DNA of 15,620 nucleotides, from positions 1 through 15,620 of the forward strand of contig CAZRAU010000079.1 of assembly GCA_964598025.1 (NCBI GenBank), given 5' to 3'. Under the pieces are notes generated by a model that did not search any database, was not told the DNA's origin, and was given only the letters and a program-made list of their open reading frames with translations. Position numbers and translations under genes: made by a program. This document shows positions 8,815 to 15,620 of the stretch, piece by piece. Each line of letters begins with the position of its first letter. Positions within the stretch are counted from its first letter, which is position 1. Source of the DNA: JALGWN01 sp964598025. Lineage in GTDB: Bacteria; Arandabacterota; Arandabacteria; Arandabacterales; Arandabacteraceae.

Positions 8815-10221
8815 ATGGATGCAACCATAAGATTTCTTGGCGCGGCGCAGAATGTGACAGGATCGCGATATCTGCTGGAATTCAAGGGCTCGAGGATCCT
8901 TGTCGATTCGGGGCTCTTTCAGGAGCGGGCCATGCAGGAGAGGAACTGGCAGGCTTTCCCCATTCCCCCGAAATCGATCGATGCCATACTTCTCACACAC
9001 GCACACCTGGATCACAGCGGGTTTCTGCCCAAGTTGGTCAAGGACGGTTTCCAGGGAAAGGTCTACTGCACCTCCGCCACGGCAGAGATAGCCGAGATTG
9101 CACTCCTGGATTCGGCGCACCTTCTGGTCGAAGACGCGGAATACAAGCAGCGGCGGCACGCCAAGGAAGGGAGAAAGGGGCTCTACCCGGAAGTGCCGCT
9201 CTATACGGAAGACGATGCCCGGAATTCATTCAGCCTTTTCTCGCCGTGCAAATTCGACCAGCCCCGTGAGATTGCCGATGGGATCCGGGCAACTTTCTGT
9301 GGAGCGGGCCACATCCTTGGTGCGGCGCATGTGAAGATCGACATAGAGGACAACGCCGAGCGAAGGACGCTTGTTTTCTCGGGCGACATCGGCCGATGGG
9401 ACAGGCCCATTCTCAAGGATCCGACGCTCTTTGAGGAGGCCGACTATCTGGTGATGGAGTCCACATACGGCGACAGGCTTCATGAAGATCCGGAGAACCT
9501 CGACAGCATGATCGAGGATGTGATCCAATCCACCAAGCGGCGCGGGGGGAATGTTGTCATACCCAGTTTCGCAATCGGCAGGACACAGGATCTGCTCTAT
9601 TGTCTCAACGGCCTGCTTCTCGAACGCAGAGTACCTCACATGATGGTGTTCATCGACAGCCCGATGGCTATCCGGGTAACCGAGGTATTCAAACGCCACC
9701 GGGAGCTCTTTAACGAAGAGGCCCTGGAGCTCATAAGCGAGGGCAATTCACCCTTCAGTTTCACGAGCCTCAAGATGACCCCGACGGTACACGACTCGAA
9801 AGCCATAAACTACATAAGAGGAACCGTGATAATAGTCGCCGGCTCGGGCATGTGCACAGGCGGAAGGATCAAACACCATCTTGTCAACAACATAGCCAGG
9901 CAGGAAAGCACCGTGCTCTTTGTCGGATACCAGGCGGAGGGGACGTTGGGTCGGGAGATCGTAGACGGGGCAAAACAAGTCCGGATTCTTGGTGAGCAGT
10001 ATCCTGTCAAGGCCCATGTTGTCCAGGTTCATGGTTTCTCGGCTCATGCGGACCGGGACGAGCTTCTCAGATGGGTTTCCGCCCTGAAGCAACCACCCCG
10101 GCACGTGTTTGTCACCCACGGCGAGCCGGAGGCATCGAAGGCGTTCGCGGATCTTCTGCGCAAGGACAAAGGTTGGGACGTGTCCATTCCCAGCTATCGC
10201 GGCACCGCCAAGTTGGATTGA
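8815..10221 (+). CDS. beta-CASP family metallo-beta-lactamase ribonuclease (CPSF73-like)
   Basis: Predicted zinc-dependent RNA endo-/exonuclease of the bacterial CPSF-73/Ysh1-like group, 468 aa, close to the usual 430-470 for this group and shorter than RNase J. The metal-binding motifs are all present: HAHLDH at 62-67, H166 in GAGHILGA, D191 in FSGDIG. The beta-CASP motifs follow: ESTYGDR (E215), GFSAHAD with H406 and H411, and FVTHGEP (H435). PSFAIGRTQ (about 250-258) and GSGMCTGGR (about 343-351) are further family signatures. No KH domain or signal peptide, so it acts in the cytoplasm. ATG at 8815 follows a GAGGGGG ribosome-binding site by about 7 bases. It appears to be a single-gene unit, divergent from the metal operon; the downstream ATPase gene is 311 bp away with its own promoters. 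All catalytic residues are intact. Confidence 0.92.
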   Translation: MDATIRFLGAAQNVTGSRYLLEFKGSRILVDSGLFQERAMQERNWQAFPIPPKSIDAILLTHAHLDHSGFLPKLVKDGFQGKVYCTSATAEIAEIALLDSAHLLVEDAEYKQRRHAKEGRKGLYPEVPLYTEDDARNSFSLFSPCKFDQPREIADGIRATFCGAGHILGAAHVKIDIEDNAERRTLVFSGDIGRWDRPILKDPTLFEEADYLVMESTYGDRLHEDPENLDSMIEDVIQSTKRRGGNVVIPSFAIGRTQDLLYCLNGLLLERRVPHMMVFIDSPMAIRVTEVFKRHRELFNEEALELISEGNSPFSFTSLKMTPTVHDSKAINYIRGTVIIVAGSGMCTGGRIKHHLVNNIARQESTVLFVGYQAEGTLGREIVDGAKQVRILGEQYPVKAHVVQVHGFSAHADRDELLRWVSALKQPPRHVFVTHGEPEASKAFADLLRKDKGWDVSIPSYRGTAKLD

Positions 10222-10461
10222 GGTCGCTTCCGGGTCTGCGCATCCGTGGCGTTTGGCCGTTTCCCGTCGCCCACCGCTGCTGTTCGCCCGCACGGGAGTG
10301 GCCGTCTGCGGCACATCCGGATAAGCGAGCTGCCACAGGAAGCAATGCCGCAAACCTCAACACACCTTCCTCCTTTCACCATTCCTCATCCAGCAGCCTA
10401 CCCCGGCTTCAAACTCGAGATACGGCCTTCGTAATCTCAGGGGCGGCGGGCAACTTTGGGC

Positions 10462-10490
10462 TTGACACAGGAAGCAAGCCCCGATATTCT
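10462..10490 (+). promoter_or_regulatory. sigma-70 type promoter P1 for the ATPase pair
   Basis: A perfect TTGACA -35 at 10462-10467, a 17 bp spacer, and TATTCT at 10485-10490. This is the best promoter match in the window. Transcription would start near 10497, giving a leader of about 36 bases that contains the palindromic repeat at 10505-10520. Confidence 0.65.
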
Positions 10491-10496
10491 AACCCG

Positions 10497-10525
10497 TAGA
10501 CATAATTAACTGTAAATTGTATGAT
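10497..10525 (+). promoter_or_regulatory. second candidate promoter P2, overlapping the repeat
   Basis: TAGACA (10497-10502), a 17 bp spacer and TATGAT (10520-10525), each one base off consensus. Transcription would begin at about 10532-10533, at the ATG of ATPase 1 itself, giving a leaderless message. That would agree with the lack of a clear Shine-Dalgarno before 10533. The palindromic repeat occupies its spacer, a position suited to repression. Confidence 0.4.
10500..10520 (+). repeat. left copy of the inverted repeat flanking the ATPase pair
   Basis: The core ATTAACTGTAAATTGT (10505-10520) is the reverse complement of 12707-12722 at 15 of 16 positions; over 21 bases (10500-10520 against 12707-12727) the match is 18/21. 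The centre TTAAC-T-GTAAA is itself a near-palindrome, as expected of an operator for a dimeric regulator. Confidence 0.6.
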
Positions 10526-10532
10526 TGAGTGA

Positions 10533-11648
10533 ATGAAACCCGAACAGAGAAAATTCTCAAACAGGCCTCTCTTTCCCACCCAAGCAGACCGGGCTCTCTT
10601 CGTGGACAGAGAAGATGAGATTAGGCATGCGCTCGAGTCCATCAGGCGGGGCTACAACGTGCTGCTTGTGGGGGCTCGGGGTACAGGAAAGACCTCCCTG
10701 CTCTACCGCATATATGATATTGCGATCGAGGAGGGTCTGCTGCCGATTCCATGCCGGACCCAGGAAGTGCCCAGGGATCAGGCAGACTTCCTCAGGATGC
10801 TGCTACGCGCACTACTCTTAGAAATCGACGCGCTTGGGCAGCGGGCGGGGAGGGTCGCGGAGTCGGCAAGGGACATTGGCGGCACATTCAGAGCCTCTGG
10901 GCGACCGATTGGTGTCGGCGATTCGTTGTATCAGGCCTTCGGAAACATGGAGCCGACGGGCGACTCATATGCGTGCAGGACTCTTGAGAATCTACTGGAT
11001 GACCTTGCGAAGGACGGCAAGCCGGCGGTCTTCCTGATAGACAACTTCTCGGAAGTGCCCGATCTATTCAGGCGAGCTTTCGGGGGTCTCAGGGATTATC
11101 TCTGGTCTCTTGGGATCAGGTTCGTTGTGACCGCCGATCTGTCGGTCAAGGAAACACTCATGGCCCCCCCGGTAGGTTCGTTCTTTGAAACGACAATAGT
11201 CCTCTCGAATTTTACACAGGAAGATTCGGTGAAGGCTCTGGCTCTGAGAGGGCTTGAAGACAGGGGTCTGGTTCACGACATCCATGAAGCCACCAGGGGG
11301 AACCCACTTCTGAGCATGATGGTCGCAAGGCGTGTCGTGCTGGGTGAGCTGGATGCAGATGAGTTGCGATCTAAGGTTGCAGAAAGGGCAGGACTACTCC
11401 AGAGCCTGAGCTCTCCGGAGAGGGAAGTCATGCTTTACATCGATCAGAAGGGGCCGGCTTCGGCGTCGGACAAGCGTTTTCAGAGCAAAATGCGGGTTGG
11501 GAGGTCCCGGCTTGTCCAGATTCTGCAAGATCTGGAGACAGCAGGGATTGTCATTCCCAAGAGAGAGGGAAGACGGGTCTATTACCGCTTGATTCCGCAA
11601 TGGCAGCTCTATCGAGGTGTTGATAATGAGTCTGGAACTGATATCTGA
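10533..11648 (+). CDS. AAA+ (ORC/STAND-like) ATPase with C-terminal winged helix
   Basis: 371 aa cytoplasmic ATP-binding protein. Walker A is GARGTGKT at 47-54, Walker B is VFLIDN (D170), and FVVTADLS (about 197-204) is a candidate sensor-1 strand. The ATRGNPLLSMM segment (about 253-263) resembles the GNPLxL motif that follows the ATPase core in STAND and archaeal-type ATPases. From about 292 to 362 the sequence (SSPEREVMLYI... RSRLVQILQDLETAGIVIPKREGRRVYYRLI, interrupted here) reads as a winged-helix DNA-binding domain, giving an ORC/Cdc6-like layout. The upstream in-frame TGA at 10530-10532 immediately precedes ATG 10533, fixing the earliest ATG; no strong Shine-Dalgarno is present. It overlaps the true start of the next ATPase gene (11626) by 23 bp, so they are translationally coupled. 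Its precise function is unknown; a DNA-bound regulatory or motor ATPase of the neighbouring methyltransferase system is inference. Confidence 0.85.
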   Translation: MKPEQRKFSNRPLFPTQADRALFVDREDEIRHALESIRRGYNVLLVGARGTGKTSLLYRIYDIAIEEGLLPIPCRTQEVPRDQADFLRMLLRALLLEIDALGQRAGRVAESARDIGGTFRASGRPIGVGDSLYQAFGNMEPTGDSYACRTLENLLDDLAKDGKPAVFLIDNFSEVPDLFRRAFGGLRDYLWSLGIRFVVTADLSVKETLMAPPVGSFFETTIVLSNFTQEDSVKALALRGLEDRGLVHDIHEATRGNPLLSMMVARRVVLGELDADELRSKVAERAGLLQSLSSPEREVMLYIDQKGPASASDKRFQSKMRVGRSRLVQILQDLETAGIVIPKREGRRVYYRLIPQWQLYRGVDNESGTDI

Positions 11649-11790
11649 ATTCGATATCTTTACGCATCGGCCCCTTGAAATCAGTGATATCCGCTTCCTA
11701 TACAGACCTTTCTCGGATGTGTGTGGCGAAGCCGGAACACGTCCTCAAGAAGGTCCTCGAGCAGATGGGAATGGCGATGGTCAAAGATGA
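11626..11790 (+). pseudogene. N-terminal segment of ATPase 2, out of frame with the rest
   Basis: ATG 11626 has a good Shine-Dalgarno (GAGGTG, 6 bases upstream) and overlaps the end of ATPase 1. Its frame reads MSLELISEFDIFTHRPLEI, then SDIRFLYRPFSDV, which looks like real protein; after about residue 32 it turns into low-complexity sequence (GTRPQEGPRADGNG) and stops at 11790. The following frame picks up with CVAKPEHVLKKVLEQ at the TG run 11718-11725. Adding one TG unit there joins the two parts as FSDV-CVAKPEHV and gives a 357 aa protein. So this is the true 5' end of the ATPase 2 gene, broken by a natural or technical frameshift. Confidence 0.65.
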
Positions 11791-12697
11791 GAGGGGATCC
11801 GGCAAGTCGAGCATGGTGAATCATGTTCTCTCCGACCTTGGTCCGGAGTTTTTCCCGATCCTGTTTCGTCTCACCCTCTCTGGGGACTTTGAAGGTGTCT
11901 GCTCTAAGCCGAGCAAGTTCGCGGAGTTTATCCTCGCGAGGACCACACAGAGCGTAAAGGACTGCACGGCAACATCCGAGCAGGACAAGGAGACGTATCG
12001 GAAGTACCTGGCCGATGAGATCTCATACAAAGAGGGGAAAAAACTGAGTGTCCTAGGCAGGATAAAGAGCAAGTTCACATGGATTCCCTGGATAGCATCC
12101 GCAGAGGCTGAGATAGGAGCAGACCTTCAGAAGTACACGGAGACCGCACTGGGTGAAGGTCTTTATAACACGGAAAGGATCGAGTGTATCCAGGGGTTAT
12201 GCGAGACAATATCGGCTAACGGGAAAAATCCGATTTTCGTCTTTGACGATACTGATAACTTCCTACAGCAAGGAGCTATCGATCGAAGAAATCTAGTCGA
12301 CCGTTTCTTTGTTGATATCATGCCAATGTTCAAAGAGTTCGGGTGCGGCGTCATAATGAACTCACATGCCTCCTACGAGACATACTCTACTTTCCAGTCG
12401 GCACAGAAGAATCTCTCTGATGAAGTGGTGTCGATTCCCGTCCTGGACTTCGAGGGGTTTGTCGGAATGATGGAAAAGAAGATGCAATCGATCATGGAAG
12501 ATGTGTGTGTTCTTGATTCATTCGACGAGGAGGCCCTTAATCTGGTCTACGATCATCCATATCGAAGGAAAGCCGATGAGCGGATGAGGGATACGATGCT
12601 GGCTTTGCAGGGGGCGGTTCGGGATGCCGATGACGCCGGGGTTGAAAAAGCCACGGTGGACATCATGGCCCGCTCGATTCTGGAGAGCGGATACTGA
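11675..12697 (+). CDS. second AAA+ ATPase (ORC-like), probably frameshifted at its 5' end
   Basis: The open frame from TTG 11675 gives 340 aa, but neither that codon nor ATG 11717 has a Shine-Dalgarno, and residues 1-15 look like out-of-frame sequence; the authentic protein probably begins at 11626 (see that entry). Walker A is at about 38-46 (DERGSGKSS; the usual first Gly is Asp38), Walker B at FVFDDTD (D191, D192), and VIMNSHA (N229) is a candidate sensor 1. It lacks an obvious winged helix. The middle (100-160) is charged and helical. It is a different sequence from ATPase 1 despite the shared fold, suggesting a heteromeric pair. GC is low: about 42% in the line at 12241 and 48% at 12001, against about 67% in a counted cusA line. 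This hints at separate acquisition. Function unknown. Confidence 0.8.
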   Translation: MKSVISASYTDLSRMCVAKPEHVLKKVLEQMGMAMVKDERGSGKSSMVNHVLSDLGPEFFPILFRLTLSGDFEGVCSKPSKFAEFILARTTQSVKDCTATSEQDKETYRKYLADEISYKEGKKLSVLGRIKSKFTWIPWIASAEAEIGADLQKYTETALGEGLYNTERIECIQGLCETISANGKNPIFVFDDTDNFLQQGAIDRRNLVDRFFVDIMPMFKEFGCGVIMNSHASYETYSTFQSAQKNLSDEVVSIPVLDFEGFVGMMEKKMQSIMEDVCVLDSFDEEALNLVYDHPYRRKADERMRDTMLALQGAVRDADDAGVEKATVDIMARSILESGY

Positions 12698-12722
12698 CAT
12701 TTCAACACAATTTACTGTTAAT
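12694..12722 (+). promoter_or_regulatory. possible promoter for the methyltransferase gene
   Basis: CTGACA (12694-12699) overlaps the ATPase 2 stop codon; 17 bp further is GTTAAT (12717-12722), four of six consensus positions. The right repeat copy covers the spacer and the -10, mirroring the arrangement at P2 of the ATPase pair. The match is modest, and read-through from the ATPase genes is equally possible. Confidence 0.3.
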
Positions 12723-12727
12723 ACTGT
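12707..12727 (-). repeat. right copy of the inverted repeat flanking the ATPase pair
   Basis: Core ACAATTTACTGTTAAT (12707-12722), beginning 9 bases after the ATPase 2 stop codon. It is inverted relative to 10500-10520 (18/21 identical) and also near-palindromic at its centre, so a weaker direct match (12/14) exists as well. No target-site duplication is seen outside either copy. Confidence 0.6.
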
Positions 12728-12758
12728 GAATAGACACTGCTCTGGTCCTGAGTACTCC

Positions 12759-12775
12759 CCGGCGCCGGCCGCCGG
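12759..12775. other. GC-rich hairpin in the gap before the methyltransferase gene
   Basis: CCGGCG (12759-12764) and CGCCGG (12770-12775) form a perfect 6 bp stem around a 5-base loop. No T-run follows, so it is a weak terminator candidate at best; it could act as an attenuating or transcript-processing structure between the ATPase genes and the methyltransferase gene. Confidence 0.3.
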
Positions 12776-12862
12776 CACGGAGTGAGGCGTTTGGGAGAAA
12801 GGGACGGAGAAGAGCGTGAGATTCTTAGCAGTCGGGGTCCTGGTGATGTTGCGAGAAACTGA

Positions 12863-15620
12863 ATGAAAAGGAAACCCAAAGGGACCAAAGGGTCTAAGCG
12901 TTTGCCGAATGGGGATATAGCCAGGCACGAATGGGCCATAACCACATACCTTGAGACTATCCCCACGCTTAACAGCGAGGCCGCAAGATCCCAGCGCTTC
13001 ACGTTGCTGCTTCAAAGCCTCTTCGGGGTGGAGCCCGGTTTCATCGAGGAATACGTTGAGGGTATCGAGAAGTATCTGAAGGCCAAGGGTAGAGACCGGC
13101 TTGTGAAAGGCAGGGCCGACCAGCTCTCGGGCAATCTGATTATAGAATTCGAGAGGGAACTTGCCTCGGCACCCAAGATCAGGGAGGCAGAAGAGCAGCT
13201 GAAGCGCTATACGGCCTGTATCTGGTCCCGGGAAGAGCCGGGGCGGCGGACGAAATTTGTGTGTCTGGCCACCGACGGCTGCCGGTTCCGGGCATATGCG
13301 CCCACCGTAGTCCGGGGCCGGAAAGATGCTCTCTCTCCTGATGCAGTCATCTTGAATCTGCTTGAAGACGTAAACTCCCTGAGGATCAGGTGGGATGATT
13401 TCTATTTCTTCCTTGATAGATACCTGCTCCGCAGGGAGATGCTCCACCCCACGGGCGAGCGCATCGTAAAGGACTTCGGCCCCAGGAGTCACGCCTTCCA
13501 GGTAGCAAGGGATATGCTGCTTCAGCGCTGGGAGGAAGTGCAAGCCCATCCCGACTTCGGCATCCTCTATGAGGCCTGGGACAAGTACCTGAGGATTGTT
13601 TACGGTAGTTCGCTGGCGGATTCCGACCTCTTCATCCGCCACACCTATCTTGCAACCCTCGCAAAACTCATGGTCTGGGCACGCCTGGTCCCGAAGGCCG
13701 AACCCCCTGCCGACGATGAGATACTGGGCATCCTTCAAGGCAGCCTCTTCAGAGAGCAGCTCGGTATCGAGAACTTTCTGGAAGAGGACTTCTTTTCCTG
13801 GATTGCCAGGCCTGAAGCCAAACCGACGGCACTGGAGATCGCGCGCATGTTGCTCGGACTTCTCAGGAACTACGACCTCGCGGAGATATCCGAGGACGTG
13901 TTCAAATGTCTCTATGAGGGTCTTGTCGATCCCGAGACGCGTCATGACCTGGGGGAGTATTACACACCCGACTGGCTCGCCGACCGGATCGTCCGGAAGC
14001 TGCTGAAGCCCAAACCCAAGGCCACGGTGCTCGACCCCGCCTGCGGTTCGGGGACTTTTCTCTACATGGCGATCCGTGAAAAGAGGCGCCTCCTCAGGAA
14101 TTCCGTCCGGACGGCCGAGCATATCCTGTCCGCCGTTGTCGGCATGGACATCCATCCGCTTGCATGTATAGTCGCCAAGGCCAACTACGTTCTGGCTCTC
14201 GGCGATCTCATGATGCGAAGGAAGGGGAGGATCTCCATCCCGGTGTATCTTGCCAATAGCATCCGCCCGCCGGAGCTCGAGCTCGAGCGCGGCCTCTGGC
14301 AACAGGTTCCATGCTATAGGACCGAGATCGACGGGCGGGAGGTTCACATACCCGAATCCCTGATTCACGACAGCGCCCGGTATGACGAAGCCATCGATGC
14401 CGCCCGGGATTATGCCTTTCATACCAAGGGTAAGCACGCTGATTCCGAAGGCTTCGAGAAGTACATCAAGACCGCACATCCCGATTTGCTTGAAGACGAG
14501 CAGGCGATCCTTGTGCTCTTCTCGGTTGCCGAGACGCTTAAAGAGATGATCGATGCAGGGCGAGACACGATCTGGGCATTCGTGCTCAAGAATATCTACA
14601 AGCCGCTCTTTCTAAAGGGACGCTTTGACTTCGTCGTGGGCAATCCACCCTGGTTGTCATACAGGTACGTCGAGAGATCCGACTACCAGATGTTCGTAAA
14701 GGAAAGCGCTGTCAGTGGCTACGGCTTGCTGAGGGGCCGGGGCGAACTTGTGACACATCTGGAGCTCGGCACACTCTTTCTGGTCCGGGCTGCGGACCTC
14801 TACCTTAAGAGACGCGGCACGGTAGCATTTGTCTTGCCCAAGAGCATCTTCAGCGCCGACCAGCACGATGCGTTGCGCCGCGGGAAGATTAGGAGTGTTA
14901 CGTTTCACGCGACCGAGCTTTGGGACCTCGAGGATGTGACCCCATTGTTCAAAATCTCGGCAGGCGTTTACTTCGGGAAGAAATCGCGCAAGGGTGCCGG
15001 CGGCCTTATACCCGGTGAAATCGTGAAAGGCGTACTGGAGGTCCGGAACGCCGCTCTGGAGGACGCAGAAAGAGAACTCACAGCGCGCAAGGTCAAGTTC
15101 AGTCTCTCGACCATGGGGAAGCGATCCTATTGGTCGTCGGGCTGTAAAACGGATGTGGCCGAGAGCCCTTACAGGAGCCTGTTCAGACAAGGGGCTACCA
15201 TAGTGCCCCGCTGTTTCTGGTTTGTGGACCTCAAGACATCGGGCCTGGGCTACGACAGCACTCTGCCGCCCCTAATGTCATCGGAGAGGGCGCAGAAGGA
15301 AGCCAAACCGGCCTACAAGGGCTGTGTCATCCAGGGTACTGTGGAAAGCAGTTTCATCTATGCAACGCTCCTGCCCGTGGACATGGTACCTTTCGGGGTC
15401 TTGAGATTCAGACCGGTCGTGGTACCGGCGCTTGTGCGGGAAGGTCATCTGGGGCTGCTCAGGCCGGACGATGCTCGACGGGAGGGCTACGTGCATCTGG
15501 CGCGCTGGATGGAGCAAGTGGAAGCCGAGTGGCAGAAACGCCGGAGCCCGAAACTCAAGGATACCGATGCAGTTGCCTGGCTAGACTACCGCAAGAAGCT
15601 CACCCAACAGAATACAAGTG
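12863..15620 (+). CDS. restriction-methyltransferase fusion, type IIG/Eco57I-like (3' end outside window)
   Basis: At least 919 codons, open at the right edge. An in-frame TGA directly precedes ATG 12863, so this is the first possible ATG; the Shine-Dalgarno is weak. N-terminus (about 40-130): a PD-(D/E)xK-like nuclease region with D86 (GRADQ), IIEFE (E95, E97) and QLKRY, the pattern seen in HsdR-N and type IIG nucleases, but with E-x-E in place of E-x-K. Then a helical connector (about 150-360), and an N6-adenine methyltransferase: LGEYYTP (YYTP 366-369, motif X), LDPACGSGTF (motif I, D391 onward, SAM binding) and GNPPW (motif IV, NPPW 594-597, catalytic). After it, LTARKV-type and mixed alpha/beta sequence from about 650 should be the target-recognition region. 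The likely role is recognising and methylating a DNA site and cutting unmodified foreign DNA. An alternative is a BREX PglX-like modification subunit without cleavage. It follows ATPase 2 by 165 bp. Confidence 0.88.
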   Translation, partial: MKRKPKGTKGSKRLPNGDIARHEWAITTYLETIPTLNSEAARSQRFTLLLQSLFGVEPGFIEEYVEGIEKYLKAKGRDRLVKGRADQLSGNLIIEFERELASAPKIREAEEQLKRYTACIWSREEPGRRTKFVCLATDGCRFRAYAPTVVRGRKDALSPDAVILNLLEDVNSLRIRWDDFYFFLDRYLLRREMLHPTGERIVKDFGPRSHAFQVARDMLLQRWEEVQAHPDFGILYEAWDKYLRIVYGSSLADSDLFIRHTYLATLAKLMVWARLVPKAEPPADDEILGILQGSLFREQLGIENFLEEDFFSWIARPEAKPTALEIARMLLGLLRNYDLAEISEDVFKCLYEGLVDPETRHDLGEYYTPDWLADRIVRKLLKPKPKATVLDPACGSGTFLYMAIREKRRLLRNSVRTAEHILSAVVGMDIHPLACIVAKANYVLALGDLMMRRKGRISIPVYLANSIRPPELELERGLWQQVPCYRTEIDGREVHIPESLIHDSARYDEAIDAARDYAFHTKGKHADSEGFEKYIKTAHPDLLEDEQAILVLFSVAETLKEMIDAGRDTIWAFVLKNIYKPLFLKGRFDFVVGNPPWLSYRYVERSDYQMFVKESAVSGYGLLRGRGELVTHLELGTLFLVRAADLYLKRRGTVAFVLPKSIFSADQHDALRRGKIRSVTFHATELWDLEDVTPLFKISAGVYFGKKSRKGAGGLIPGEIVKGVLEVRNAALEDAERELTARKVKFSLSTMGKRSYWSSGCKTDVAESPYRSLFRQGATIVPRCFWFVDLKTSGLGYDSTLPPLMSSERAQKEAKPAYKGCVIQGTVESSFIYATLLPVDMVPFGVLRFRPVVVPALVREGHLGLLRPDDARREGYVHLARWMEQVEAEWQKRRSPKLKDTDAVAWLDYRKKLTQQNTS

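Larger units (their letters stand above)
10222..10532 (+). other. intergenic region upstream of the ATPase module
   Basis: 311 bp between the nuclease gene and the first ATPase gene. The first 240 bp hold no gene or clear terminator that I can support. The last 75 bp hold two candidate sigma-70 promoters and one copy of the inverted repeat, listed separately. Base composition changes sharply here, from GC-rich to an AT-rich stretch at 10497-10532. Confidence 0.5.

Noticed and set aside
11675..11716. TTG 11675 as the genuine start of ATPase 2
   Set aside because: No Shine-Dalgarno, while ATG 11626 in the next frame has one and encodes a plausible N-terminus.
10500..12727. Reading the inverted repeats as ends of an ordinary transposon, with the ATPases as TnsC/IstB-like partners
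   Set aside because: No transposase or integrase gene, no target duplication next to either repeat, and the repeats sit in regulatory positions; kept only as an alternative.
12518..14479. 653-codon open frame on the minus strand
   Set aside because: It lies antisense to the methyltransferase gene, whose plus-strand frame contains LDPACGSGTF and NPPW; the minus-strand product has no recognisable domain. High-GC coding DNA often leaves such frames open.
10533..15620. BREX or DISARM locus
   Set aside because: No PglZ, BrxC, BrxL, DrmA or DrmB-type protein is visible; only the methyltransferase resembles a part of those systems, and the right end is cut off.
1..15620. CRISPR array, tRNA, rRNA or insertion sequence
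   Set aside because: No regularly spaced direct repeats, tRNA-like cloverleaf, rRNA segment or transposase was found on reading both strands by eye.

Overview
The window comes from a diderm (Gram-negative-type) bacterium. It encodes a complete tripartite envelope metal pump with an outer-membrane channel, and DNA base composition is mostly around 57-67% GC in the lines I counted by hand. The lineage cannot be fixed from sequence alone; a Desulfobacterota-like or other environmental proteobacterial relative would fit, but that is a guess.

Left half (203-8388, minus strand): a tightly packed four-gene copper/silver efflux operon. In transcription order it encodes (1) a small exported protein with three tandem cysteine-rich YHS/TRASH-like repeats, (2) a TolC-family outer-membrane factor with a lipoprotein-like leader, (3) a CusB-type periplasmic adaptor carrying an N-terminal heavy-metal-binding domain and a C-terminal DUF3347-like metal-binding domain, and (4) a very long (1348 aa) CusA-type RND transporter. 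Gaps are 28 bp, 18 bp and an 8 bp overlap, so the genes are surely co-transcribed. A 20 bp dyad at 8515-8534, upstream of the first gene, looks like an operator for a MerR-family metal sensor; no such regulator lies in the window. The pump has the three methionines expected of a Cu(I)/Ag(I) pump.

Middle (8815-10221, plus strand): a stand-alone beta-CASP metallo-beta-lactamase ribonuclease, divergent from the metal operon across a 426 bp intergenic region.

Right part (about 10460-15620, plus strand): an accessory module. Two different AAA+ ATPases of the ORC/STAND-like kind overlap by 23 bp and are followed by a large restriction-methyltransferase fusion (PD-(D/E)xK-like N-terminus plus Eco57I-like N6-adenine methyltransferase) that runs off the window. 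The second ATPase has an apparent frameshift at a TG dinucleotide run, separating its well-supported start (11626, good Shine-Dalgarno) from the rest of the protein. Related near-palindromic sequences, inverted relative to one another (18/21 identical), lie just before ATPase 1 and just after ATPase 2, i.e. in front of both likely transcription units. This ATPase-ATPase-methyltransferase set is the best candidate in the window for an undescribed (probably defence-related) system; its downstream end is not visible.
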